64,000 bases of DNA, taken from Saprospiraceae bacterium. Lineage in GTDB: Bacteria > Bacteroidota > Bacteroidia > Chitinophagales > Saprospiraceae. Shown here piece by piece: positions 55,901-64,000 of this stretch (positions are counted from its first letter, which is position 1; each line of letters opens with the position of its first letter). The stretch spans positions 1 to 64,000 of the forward strand of contig JALSGS010000047.1 of the NCBI GenBank assembly GCA_026982695.1, in the 5' to 3' direction. The notes under the pieces are model-generated. The model did no database searches. It was not told where the DNA came from and saw only the letters and a program-made list of their open reading frames with translations. Both the position numbers and the translations under genes were made by a program.

Positions 55901-56816
55901 ACGGCAAGTGCTGGCCAAACCTTTGGTTGAAGCCTTTTATGCCCTGTAGCCCACCTGTGTGGACAGCTACTACTGTAGTGCCACGTGCCATCACGCCATT
56001 TTGCGCCAGTTGATATGTGCCCCACATCATTTTGCCCGTGTATATAGGGTCAAGGCGGATGCCCGTCTGTTGCCAAAAATCAGTAATGAATTCGAGCAGT
56101 TGAGGTGTCCATTTGGCAATCCCCCCATGATGGAAGTTTGTGTGCAATTGCCACTCCTTGCCGGTTTTATCTACCCACTGTTCAATGATCGAGCGCAAGA
56201 AATGCCCCTTAAGTACAGCAATGACATGTACTTGCCCGCTATGCCTTCCCCTGATGAGCCCAGCTGCAGTAGCACCTGTACCAGCTGCCACACACCAATG
56301 GTCGGGCTTGATGCCCAAAGCATGTACTTCTTGTGCAATTTGACGACAACTATTTACAGCAGCCCAGTTACTTCCCCCCTCAGGTAAGATATATACATGC
56401 CCAAAACGCCTTTTCCATTCGGGCCAATAGTCGGGGTGTTTATACAATTGATAGGCCCGACGCGATACAAAAAGCAAGAACATACCTTGCCTTTCGGCAA
56501 ATGAGAGTGTGGGGTTAAGTGGTTCGATGCGTTCGCCTCGTACGATCCCGATGGTTCGAAAACCCAATATACGCCCTGCAGCTGCTACTGCAGCCAAATG
56601 ATTGGAATAGGCGCCGCCAAACGTCAATAATTGCCTATAGCCCTTTCGGAAAGCTATCTCAATATTGGGCAACAGCTTGCGCCATTTGTTGCCCGAAATG
56701 TGTGGATGGAGTAGCTCGTCGCGTTTGAGCCATAGCTCAATACCTGCATGTATGGACCAACGCGTGTGTACGCGCTGCAATGGACTGGGATTTGCAGTTG
56801 GCCATAAGCGTGCCAT
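55899..56816 (-). CDS. D-cysteine desulfhydrase/ACC deaminase-family PLP enzyme
   Basis: The 305 residues belong to the fold-type II PLP family. The lysine motif HISGNKWRKLLPNIE, the Asn/Ser loop TFGGAYSNHLAAVAAAG and the phosphate-binding AAGTGATAAGLIRG are present, and it ends with the typical VAVHTGGLQGIKGF. Members open 1-aminocyclopropane-1-carboxylate or split D-cysteine; the pair is distinguished by active-site residues I cannot judge by eye, and desulfhydrase is commoner. It starts 12 bases after gltX and is probably on the same transcript. Confidence 0.86.
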   Translation of the reverse strand: MARLWPTANPSPLQRVHTRWSIHAGIELWLKRDELLHPHISGNKWRKLLPNIEIAFRKGYRQLLTFGGAYSNHLAAVAAAGRILGFRTIGIVRGERIEPLNPTLSFAERQGMFLLFVSRRAYQLYKHPDYWPEWKRRFGHVYILPEGGSNWAAVNSCRQIAQEVHALGIKPDHWCVAAGTGATAAGLIRGRHSGQVHVIAVLKGHFLRSIIEQWVDKTGKEWQLHTNFHHGGIAKWTPQLLEFITDFWQQTGIRLDPIYTGKMMWGTYQLAQNGVMARGTTVVAVHTGGLQGIKGFNQRFGQHLP

Positions 56817-56828
56817 GACGACTGCTTG

Positions 56829-58358
56829 TCAAGATGTAGCAGTGGCAGAGACGATCTGATCAAAGCGGTCGAGCCCCTCTTGCAGGCGTTGCAACACAGT
56901 TTCTTTTCCCAACAAGGCCATCATCTCATTGACGCCGGGCCCTTTGAGTGTACCTGCCAAGGCCAAACGGACAAATGGAAGCACTTCACCAAACTTGAGT
57001 CCTTTTGCTTGGACATAAGCGTGAATGGCTTGTTCAATTGTAGCAGCATCCCAGGTGGTGAGCTGGGAAAGGTACCGGATGAAGTCTTCTATAATTGGTC
57101 GGCGTTCGGGCTTCCAACGCTTTCGGATAGCTGCTTCGTCGTATTGAGTGACAGGTGTAAAGAAATATGCACCTTGTGTCCAAAAATCGGACAACAGCGT
57201 CACGCGCGACTTCAGCAATTCACACACTGCGGCTAGATATGATTCGTCGGGGGTTACGCCATGCTGAGCAATCCAGGGGCGCACGCGCTGAGCCAGTGCG
57301 TAGCCGTCTAGGCGCATAATGTGTTGTTGATTGAACCACTTGGCTTTGTCAAAATCGAAACGGGCTCCGCCTTTACTCACTTTGTCGAGCGAAAAGAGTT
57401 GGTATAGCTCCTCGAGTGTATATACTTCTTGCTCTGTACCAGGGTTCCAGCCCAAGAAGGCCAAAAAGTTGACTACAGCCTCGGGCAAAAATCCAAACTC
57501 ACGAAAGCCTTCAAATATTTCCTTTGCATCTTTCCATGCCAATGGAAAAACGGGAATGCCCAATTTTTGTCCGTCGCGCTTGCTGAGTTTGCCTTTGCCA
57601 TTGGGCTTGAGAATAAGAGGCAAGTGAGCAAATTCGGGCATCTGTGGCGTCCAGCCAAATGCGCGGTAGAGCAAAACGTGATGCCCTGTACTAGGCAGCC
57701 ATTCTTCGCCTCGAATCACATGTGTAATCTTCATCAAATAATCGTCTACTACATTGGCCAAGTGGTAGGTAGGCATGCCATCACTTTTGAGTAGGACCTT
57801 GTCGTCGAGCTCTTCGCTGTGAAACTGCACCTCACCGCGCACGCGATCGCGGAAGGCAATAAGCTCATTGCGAGGTACCTTTAAGCGCACTACATATGGC
57901 TTACCCAATTCGATGAGTTGAGCCACTTCTTCAGCTGCCAGCGTAAGACTATTGCGCATTTGTAGGCGTACACTACTGTCGTATTTGAAAGCGGGATTTT
58001 GGGCTCGGCGAGCAGCCAATTCTTCTGGAGTATCGAAGGCGTAATAAGCATGCCCCGATACGATCAGCTGTTCGGCGTATTTTTGATAGAGGTTTTTTCG
58101 CTCCGATTGGCGATAAGGGCCGTAATCACCACCTACTCCTGGCCCTTCGTCAGGTTCGATACCTGCCCAAGATAGCGATTCGATGATGTACTGTTCTGCA
58201 CCTGATATGTAGCGGCTCTGGTCGGTGTCCTCAATGCGCAAGATAAAAGTACCCCCCGCCTGGCGTGCAAATAGATAGTTGTACAGTGCAGTGCGCAAGC
58301 CTCCAATATGTAGAGGCCCTGTAGGACTGGGTGCAAATCGTACTCGAATATGTGCCAT
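56829..58358 (-). CDS. gltX: Glutamyl-tRNA synthetase
   Basis: GltX charges tRNA-Glu. The class I HIGH motif lies in APSPTGPLHIGGLRTALYNY and the KMSKS motif appears as GKLSKRDGQ; the segment TYHLANVVDDYLMKITHVIR is also diagnostic. The helical anticodon-binding domain fills about 330-509. The 509-residue length is normal for the Bacteroidota enzyme. A desulfhydrase-like gene follows on the same transcript. Confidence 0.97.
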   Translation of the reverse strand: MAHIRVRFAPSPTGPLHIGGLRTALYNYLFARQAGGTFILRIEDTDQSRYISGAEQYIIESLSWAGIEPDEGPGVGGDYGPYRQSERKNLYQKYAEQLIVSGHAYYAFDTPEELAARRAQNPAFKYDSSVRLQMRNSLTLAAEEVAQLIELGKPYVVRLKVPRNELIAFRDRVRGEVQFHSEELDDKVLLKSDGMPTYHLANVVDDYLMKITHVIRGEEWLPSTGHHVLLYRAFGWTPQMPEFAHLPLILKPNGKGKLSKRDGQKLGIPVFPLAWKDAKEIFEGFREFGFLPEAVVNFLAFLGWNPGTEQEVYTLEELYQLFSLDKVSKGGARFDFDKAKWFNQQHIMRLDGYALAQRVRPWIAQHGVTPDESYLAAVCELLKSRVTLLSDFWTQGAYFFTPVTQYDEAAIRKRWKPERRPIIEDFIRYLSQLTTWDAATIEQAIHAYVQAKGLKFGEVLPFVRLALAGTLKGPGVNEMMALLGKETVLQRLQEGLDRFDQIVSATATS

Positions 58359-58574
58359 GTGATTGTAATCTGAATGAAGATTATCGTGTATAAGAGTTAC
58401 TCATCAAATCATCATTAATCTACTGTTTCTAGCTTTAGAAAAGCAAACCACGTGTTTGTTAGCAAATTTTCGCTATACCAAAGCAGCAAATTGAGCGATC
58501 CATTCGTTAGATAGGTGGCTTACTTACCCAATACTTTCCAAATCGAAAAGCTCCGATTTATCTATTTGCGGGGG

Positions 58575-58582
58575 CAAAGTTA
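58575..58582 (-). promoter_or_regulatory. Possible -7 element of gltX
   Basis: TAACTTTG on the minus strand lies about 215 bases before the gltX ATG. No matching TTG was found. The 304-base gap (58359-58662) between gltX and the divergent deacetylase gene holds nothing else I can identify. Confidence 0.35.
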
Positions 58583-58662
58583 TCAAAAAAGTGAAGCTAT
58601 GTCCTCGTAGGCAGGTGCAGCACAAGCCAAGCTACATATATACCCCAAAAGTAAGAAACACT

Positions 58663-59319
58663 ATGTACCTCTCTAAGATGCCTCGATTTATCCAAGACTT
58701 ATTTCCCGCGTTTCATTGGTGTGTGCAAACAGATGATCCTGTGCTATACCTTACGTTTGACGATGGTCCTGTACGTCAGGTGACGCCTTGGGTGTTGGAT
58801 ATTTTGGCCGAGTATGATGCAAAAGCTACTTTCTTTTGTGTGGGAGCCAATGTGGTGCGCTATCCCGACGTTTTTGAGCGCTTGCTCAGCGAAGGGCATG
58901 CAATAGGTAATCACACCTTTCATCATTTAAGTGGGTGGGCTTCGGACAACGCTACTTACTTTAAAGATGTGCGCCGTTGTGCACGCCTGACGGGTAGCGA
59001 ACTTTTTCGGCCACCTTATGGGCGGATTAAGCCAGGCCAAGCTAAGTTTTTGCAACGCCATTATCACATTGTGATGTGGGATGTGTTGAGCGGCGACTTT
59101 GATACAGCCCGCTCAGGGGAAGAGTGTTATGAAAACGTGGTTCAGTATGCTGCGCCAGGGTCTATTGTTGTTTTTCACGACAGTGAAAAGGCGGAACCGC
59201 GTTTGCGCCATGCCTTGCCGCGTGTATTGGCCCATTTCAGTGCATTGGGGTATCGTTTTGAAGCACTGTCGTCACAGCTGCTAGCATGTCGTACTTCCTT
59301 AAGTGCTCGTTCTGCTTGA
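58663..59319 (+). CDS. Polysaccharide deacetylase (NodB-type)
   Basis: The 218 residues show the NodB homology domain: LYLTFDDGPVRQVTPWVLDIL (catalytic Asp and metal Asp), GHAIGNHTFHH (metal His pair), LFRPPYGRI and IVVFHDSEKA. The start MYLSKMPRFIQDLFPAFHW at 58663 is chosen because the longer frame to 58591 has no family resemblance. It removes acetyl groups from GlcNAc-type polymers. No clear signal peptide is visible, so the location is uncertain. It converges on rlmB with a shared hairpin. Confidence 0.9.
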   Translation: MYLSKMPRFIQDLFPAFHWCVQTDDPVLYLTFDDGPVRQVTPWVLDILAEYDAKATFFCVGANVVRYPDVFERLLSEGHAIGNHTFHHLSGWASDNATYFKDVRRCARLTGSELFRPPYGRIKPGQAKFLQRHYHIVMWDVLSGDFDTARSGEECYENVVQYAAPGSIVVFHDSEKAEPRLRHALPRVLAHFSALGYRFEALSSQLLACRTSLSARSA

Positions 59320-59407
59320 AGTGGGGTAAAACACTTGCTAGTATGAGGCGAAATAGGGAAGGCTGACAACAAATAGTTTTCTTCTGCAATGTTCCATGTA
59401 CTACTTC

Positions 59408-59441
59408 AAAGCCACGCTGCTATGCAGGTGGCTTTATTTTT
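59408..59441 (+). terminator. Terminator between the deacetylase gene and rlmB
   Basis: AAAGCCAC (59408-59415) pairs with GTGGCTTT (59428-59435), with CTGC/GCAG continuing the stem inside a single bulged G, followed by ATTTTTT. It ends the deacetylase transcript and overlaps the rlmB stop codon. Confidence 0.7.
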
Positions 59442-60177
59442 TCATGCGCTGACGTAGTGCTTCATACAGCACAATACCTGTAGCTACTGATACATTGAAC
59501 GAATCAGTTGTGCCGAGTTGGGGGATTTTGATACGTGTGTCTGCACGTGCCAATACTTGAGAGCTTACTCCGCGTTGTTCTTCGCCCATTACTAGCGCAA
59601 TAGGTGTGGTAAGGGTTTCTTCGAATATGTACTGATCTGATTGAAGATCGGTGGCCAGTACGCGTACACCCGACATCTGCAGATAGGTCACAGCAGCCAA
59701 TGTGCTCGTTTCGCGACAGATGGGGATACGCATTAGCGCACCTGCCGAGGCTTTGAGGGCATCGGCGTTGAGGGGTGCAGCGTTTTTCATCGATACGACA
59801 AGGGCATGAGCGCCAAATAGTTCAGCTGAGCGAGCAATGGCGCCTAGGTTGCGCACATCTGTAATGCCGTCTAGTACAACGACCAATGGTGGCTGACCAC
59901 TTTCAAATACTTGAGGTAGTATATCTTCTAAACGCTGGTAAGTTATAGGTGCAATAAAAGCCACTACTCCCTGATGGTTGGCCCGTACCAGCTTTTGAAT
60001 GCGCTGCCGTGGCACCACTACCAACGGAACGTGACGCTGCCGACATATATGACGCAACTCACGTTCAAAAGGTCCCCGAACACCTTGCTGTAAAAAAACT
60101 TTTTCGAAAGGGTGGCCTGCCCGAAGTGCTTCAAGTACGGGATGCCTGCCGAAAATCATGGAAACATCATGCGCCAT
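59434..60177 (-). CDS. rlmB: 23S rRNA (guanosine-2'-O-)-methyltransferase, SpoU family
   Basis: The 247 residues form an N-terminal substrate-binding domain (MIFGRHPVLEALRAG) and a SpoU knot domain with VLDGITDVRNLGAIARSAE, ALVMGEEQRGVS and LGTTDSFNVSVATGIVLYEA, the three SPOUT motifs. It matches RlmB, which methylates G2251 of 23S rRNA, though TrmH-like relatives share these motifs. The stop overlaps a terminator hairpin. It is transcribed away from the helicase gene. Confidence 0.9.
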   Translation of the reverse strand: MAHDVSMIFGRHPVLEALRAGHPFEKVFLQQGVRGPFERELRHICRQRHVPLVVVPRQRIQKLVRANHQGVVAFIAPITYQRLEDILPQVFESGQPPLVVVLDGITDVRNLGAIARSAELFGAHALVVSMKNAAPLNADALKASAGALMRIPICRETSTLAAVTYLQMSGVRVLATDLQSDQYIFEETLTTPIALVMGEEQRGVSSQVLARADTRIKIPQLGTTDSFNVSVATGIVLYEALRQRMKK

Positions 60178-60438
60178 ATGACGATACCTCGAAGGTGAAT
60201 AATAAAAGACAAAGATGCAGTTACCTTGTGGTAATACTGAGCTTTATACTGATAAAGGCTAGAAAAAGGTTTAGATAGGTGCTTTGTTCCTTTTGACAAT
60301 AAACATTCTCTCTGTGAGAAACGTACATTCTTAAATGTGAAGTGCATTTGCTATGGTAGGTAGAAGAAAATATACAGGCGTACCTGTGACAATAATGCTT
60401 GGGTATCACATGTTTGGGTATGTTGGGCAAAAACAGAA
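60178..60438. other. Intergenic region between rlmB and the helicase gene
   Basis: The 344-base divergent gap (60178-60521) is AT-rich and holds only the predicted helicase promoter. Two short open frames on the minus strand have no family resemblance and overlap each other in different frames, so I see no gene. Confidence 0.5.
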
Positions 60439-60469
60439 TTGGACAATCTGACTTCCCTATGTACTTTCG
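60439..60469 (+). promoter_or_regulatory. Predicted promoter of the SWIM-SNF2 gene
   Basis: TTG (60439-60441), a 20-base spacer and TACTTTCG (60462-60469), one mismatch from TAnnTTTG, lie about 50 bases before the ATG. Confidence 0.45.
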
Positions 60470-60521
60470 CAAGTCATGCTCAAGGCAAAAGTTTAGAAAA
60501 GAGGACGAAGTAAGCTATTCC

Positions 60522-63500
60522 ATGAGGCATTTCTCATTATTCGAATTTGAAAACTACGTTTCTTCAAAGATCCGTCAGAGGGGGTATCAGTATTACAGAG
60601 ACCGCCGTATTCGGGAGATGGATGAAATGGGTGAAGGAGAGTGGTTTGCCGATGCGCACGGCTCTGATGCTGAGCCATATGAGGTATTTGTTCAGTTGGG
60701 AGGTAATGATGGCACCATCGTAGTAGACTACCATTGTAGTTGTCCCTATGAGTTGGGTTTGTGTAAGCATGTGGTAGCCTTTTTATATGAGTTGCGCGAG
60801 TTGAAGGAATCAGAACGAGAGGAAGACGCCACTGAACAGCCAGAAAATGTGCCTGCTCAAACTGTCGAACCCCTCTCGCTCGTGCAAGAAAAGGTACTTC
60901 AAGCCAATACTGGAGAAAAGCAGCTACCTGAACAGCTCGACACGCAGCAAAGCGAGTGGCTTGCACGCTACGAACTCCTGGAGCCATCCACACGGGTAGT
61001 ATGGGAGGTGCTCGCCATGTATTGGTCGCCCATAGACATTAAGCGCTTGAAGAAAGTAGTACAGGCATTAGATGAGGAAGTTGCTTTGCGCGATTTGAAT
61101 CTGAAAAGAGAATTGGACTTGTTGTGTCGCTTAGACCTGGCTGGTACTAATGGCATGGGTAGTTATTGGGTGGAAGAAGGGCCCGGCCATGTGTTGTGTG
61201 AATGGCTCTTTGATAAAGATAGTGGATTGCGAAAGGCTGTTGACGCCATACGACGAGCGCTGCCAGAGCACAAGGGGCGTCAGAAGCTCCTACATGATGA
61301 AGAGGCACTTTTTCGGGAAATGCGCTTTGCTCGTTATCTCAACGATGCACGTGCGTTTCTCCAATCCGTGTATTATTTGAATGTAGAGGCCCCGCACAAA
61401 TATTCCAAGCAAATAGTATTGAGTTTTTGGTTGGGGCAACAACCCACTATAGAACGGCTGGAAGCCTTTCCAAAGGGCATACGTTCGGCTTTGACTGTTT
61501 TGTGGCTAGAGCTTATGCTCGACATGCGCATGCCTGCAGACCAACCTATGCTTCGCTGGGTAGTGGAGCATCTGGCTCAGCCCGATATATTTCAAGCCAG
61601 CTTGGTTACGCGCATACTCAAACCATTGCTCTATCTGTTTTTGTTTACAGGTTCTTTTGACACCTTGGATACTTTCTTGCCTGTATTACCTGCTCCGCAA
61701 CGCGATGCTTTTCAATTATTGGTGCGCACTTGGCGAGAAGGGCTTGAAAATGTATCGGGTGTATTTCGGAAACTCGTCGGTACACCTTTCGATCGGATGC
61801 GGCGCAATGTAGGGGAAGTTCCTTTTTTGGCACACTTCCTGGCTATGGTTGTAGCACTGCGCGACAGGCCTAATGGCCCGCTGTCGTCTTTCCTAGAAAA
61901 AGTAGAATGGCTAAAGGATGCTCGTCGCAAAGCGGTGTTTAACCATCCGGATCCTGTTTTGCTTACCACTTTGGCTCAAGCTATACTGAATGAGAAGCAA
62001 GTAGCATGGGAACAATTGGATATTCCCCAAGATGCTTATGTAGATCAGCTCTTTGCACAGCTATTTAAGAGCTGGTGTGGATTGCCAGTGGATGTCAAGC
62101 TGATCCAGCACCTAATGGAGCGCTTCCGTCAGTTGGGATTTCGGCTATGGGAGGTGGAAGCACATCAGTTGCTAGTCCATTCCTTTACAGATGGTGCGGT
62201 GAGTTCGGACTTTTATGCCTTCAAGGAATCAATGGGTGTGGTCACATTGGCTGAACAATTGAGACCTTTGACACCCTGGGAGCGTGTGCTTAAAAGTATG
62301 GAACAAATTGTTACCCAATCACCTCAGTCCCGACCACAGGTTAGTAGCCGTATCGCCTGGGTTTTGGATCCCGAAGCACAAACCATTGCGCCTCGTTTTC
62401 AAAAAGTATCTACCCGTACAGGGGCATGGACCTTGGGGCGTGCCGTTACTCTGGAAGATCTCACTTTGAAGTATGGAGATGTGTTGTCACCTACCGATTG
62501 GCAGATTGTCAATGCTTGTAAGAATGGCACTCCCCTTCTTCGAGAAATTAGCCTCAAGCGTTGCCCTGAGTTGTTGCGCTTTTTGTCACAACATCCTCAT
62601 GTCTTTGTAGAGGGTGTGAGCAGTACGCCTGTCCAATTTGAATGGGTACAGGCCATTTTACAGGTGATAAAAGTAGAAGAAGGTTATCGATTCCGTTTAA
62701 ACCCTCCGATTGCAGGAGCAGGGTTACACTTGGTGCGTCAGTCTCAGACTCGATTTGCTATAGTAGAAGTACCTCCGGCATTGGAGGAAGTCGTTGCACT
62801 TATCAACAAGAAAGATCCACTCATACCGTTTCATGCTGAGGCGCAGCTCAAGGCAGTGATCCAGCGCGTTCAGTCAATTGTGCCTGTAATGACTGAGGAA
62901 GATATTGCGCGTTTGCCGCAAGTCACCTCAGATCCGCGCATTCACTTGCATTTTGTTCCTTTGGATCAGGGGTTCGAGCTCGAGTTTTTAGTTAAGCCGC
63001 TACGTGATGCACCGCCATGGCTTCCCGTTGGTCAGGGCGATGTTGTTGTAGTAGGCAATATACAAGGTAAACAGGTGCGCGCAGTACGTGATCTGGAAGA
63101 AGAACGGCAGCGCTTGCAGCAGTTGATGTCGCTGCCTTATTGGAGCGAGCTGCAATTAAAGGGGCATCAAGCCATAGTACGTGATGAAGCACATTGCCTG
63201 CAGTTACTCAATGAGCTTACATCTTTGATCAAACAAGCAGTACTGGTCGTTGAGTGGCCCAGAGGTGGAAAGATACATGTAGCACGTCAGCTGGATCTTG
63301 ACGATTTTTCAATTTCCATTAGAAGTGTGGCCGAGTGGTTTGAGATAGAGGGGCAAGTACAGATTGATGAGGCGCAACTCCTCGATTTGCTGCAGCTCTT
63401 GGAGATGATGGAGGAACACAAGCAGTTTATTGAGCTACAGCCAGGTGAGTTTGTTGCGCTTACTCGACGTCTGGCCAAAAAACTTGAACAGCTGCAACGC

Positions 63501-64000
63501 GTAGCTATTCGCGGGTCACAACGACTGCGCCTTCACAAATTAGGCGGATTGATGCTGGATGAATGGCGCAGGGATCTGAACCAAGTGGATAGCGATGCTA
63601 CCTTCAATCGTTCCATTGAACAGGCTCGAGCAGCTTTTAGTAAGCAGTTTGAGCTTCCTTCACCCTCATTGTTCCAGGCGACCCTTCGGCCATATCAGCG
63701 CGAGGGCTATGTTTGGTTGCGTCGGTTGGCCGAGTGGGGTGTGGGCGCTTGTCTTGCCGATGATATGGGGTTGGGGAAAACCGTTCAGGCTTTAGCGCTT
63801 ATGAGTTTGCGTGCTCAACAAGGTCCGCAATTAGTAGTGGCACCAGCCAGCGTATGTCGCAACTGGCTAGCAGAGTGCCAACGTTTTTGCCCCAAACTAC
63901 GCCCCCACATCTTTGCCGAGACCAATCGATCAGAAGTGTTGACGCGGGCAACTGCCGGTGATCTGATCATCGTCACATATGACTTGTTGGCCCGCGAGTC
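60522..64000 (+). CDS. SWIM zinc-finger SNF2-family helicase, N-terminal part
   Basis: The frame is open from ATG 60522 to the window end, giving 1159 codons with no stop. A SWIM zinc finger lies at 72-83 (CSCPYELGLCKH, the CxC-x6-CxH pattern), followed by a long helical region of unknown fold. The SNF2 ATPase core begins near 1060 with LRPYQREGYVWLRRL and the Walker A segment DDMGLGKTVQAL (1080-1091), then LVVAPASVCRNWLAE (motif Ia). The DEAH box and C-terminal helicase lobe lie beyond the window. Such proteins remodel nucleoprotein, but the cellular role in bacteria is poorly known. Confidence 0.9.
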   Translation, partial: MRHFSLFEFENYVSSKIRQRGYQYYRDRRIREMDEMGEGEWFADAHGSDAEPYEVFVQLGGNDGTIVVDYHCSCPYELGLCKHVVAFLYELRELKESEREEDATEQPENVPAQTVEPLSLVQEKVLQANTGEKQLPEQLDTQQSEWLARYELLEPSTRVVWEVLAMYWSPIDIKRLKKVVQALDEEVALRDLNLKRELDLLCRLDLAGTNGMGSYWVEEGPGHVLCEWLFDKDSGLRKAVDAIRRALPEHKGRQKLLHDEEALFREMRFARYLNDARAFLQSVYYLNVEAPHKYSKQIVLSFWLGQQPTIERLEAFPKGIRSALTVLWLELMLDMRMPADQPMLRWVVEHLAQPDIFQASLVTRILKPLLYLFLFTGSFDTLDTFLPVLPAPQRDAFQLLVRTWREGLENVSGVFRKLVGTPFDRMRRNVGEVPFLAHFLAMVVALRDRPNGPLSSFLEKVEWLKDARRKAVFNHPDPVLLTTLAQAILNEKQVAWEQLDIPQDAYVDQLFAQLFKSWCGLPVDVKLIQHLMERFRQLGFRLWEVEAHQLLVHSFTDGAVSSDFYAFKESMGVVTLAEQLRPLTPWERVLKSMEQIVTQSPQSRPQVSSRIAWVLDPEAQTIAPRFQKVSTRTGAWTLGRAVTLEDLTLKYGDVLSPTDWQIVNACKNGTPLLREISLKRCPELLRFLSQHPHVFVEGVSSTPVQFEWVQAILQVIKVEEGYRFRLNPPIAGAGLHLVRQSQTRFAIVEVPPALEEVVALINKKDPLIPFHAEAQLKAVIQRVQSIVPVMTEEDIARLPQVTSDPRIHLHFVPLDQGFELEFLVKPLRDAPPWLPVGQGDVVVVGNIQGKQVRAVRDLEEERQRLQQLMSLPYWSELQLKGHQAIVRDEAHCLQLLNELTSLIKQAVLVVEWPRGGKIHVARQLDLDDFSISIRSVAEWFEIEGQVQIDEAQLLDLLQLLEMMEEHKQFIELQPGEFVALTRRLAKKLEQLQRVAIRGSQRLRLHKLGGLMLDEWRRDLNQVDSDATFNRSIEQARAAFSKQFELPSPSLFQATLRPYQREGYVWLRRLAEWGVGACLADDMGLGKTVQALALMSLRAQQGPQLVVAPASVCRNWLAECQRFCPKLRPHIFAETNRSEVLTRATAGDLIIVTYDLLARE

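Overview
The window is chromosomal DNA from a Bacteroidota bacterium, most like the gliding or environmental lineages (Saprospirales, Cytophagales, Chitinophagales); no genus is assigned. The evidence is a SusC/SusD pair, a type IX secretion type B sorting domain, a PorP/SprF-type barrel, a DUF5103-type protein, a fused B12 mutase of the IcmF type, a Rho factor with a long disordered insert, and repeated TAnnTTTG promoter elements with few Shine-Dalgarno sites. Gene density is high, with many ATGA or few-base junctions. I saw no insertion sequence, prophage, CRISPR array or rRNA.

Region by region: 1-6783 is an arginine operon argG(partial)-argC-argD-argF'-argB-argE-argH, using an acyl-ornithine carbamoyltransferase in place of the usual OTCase. 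6789-8471 (minus) is a TroA-like metal-binding protein behind a DtxR-family repressor, with an operator-like palindrome on the promoter. 8629-18297 holds aspS, an integral membrane protein, a 42-residue single-span peptide, an O-methyltransferase, rho, an Ig-like lipoprotein and glyS. 18311-25726 (minus) holds a small membrane protein, an adaptor and TolC pair without a pump, a DUF5103-type protein, and guaB-mpg. 25845-29439 holds a frameshifted barrel protein, a TPR lipoprotein and two tandem thioredoxin-TPR paralogues. 29709-33107 is the fused acyl-CoA mutase.

From 33139 to 48041 almost everything is on the minus strand: a secreted TPR-CHAT protein, an SDR oxidoreductase, tRNA-Cys, then a compact operon (reading 44099 to 37537) of glycosyltransferase, NHL-propeller protein with a type IX sorting domain, PorP/SprF-TSP3-OmpA fusion and polyprenyl-phosphate sugar transferase, preceded by a fused 5-oxoprolinase/hydantoinase. 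48280-64000 holds a TM2-TPR-SHOCT protein, a cyclase-family hydrolase, an 888-base gap with a good promoter, susC-susD with a terminator, a D-cysteine desulfhydrase/ACC deaminase-like gene with gltX, a polysaccharide deacetylase, an rRNA methyltransferase, and the first 1159 codons of a SWIM-SNF2 helicase that runs off the window.

The best candidate for a less-described system is the 44099-37537 operon, which couples a type IX surface protein to a barrel fused to a peptidoglycan-binding domain and flanks the pair with two sugar-transfer enzymes. Second-tier points are the pump-less and permease-less transport parts, apparent leaderless promoters, a cysteine-rich loop in SusD, and an altered specificity residue in the carbamoyltransferase.
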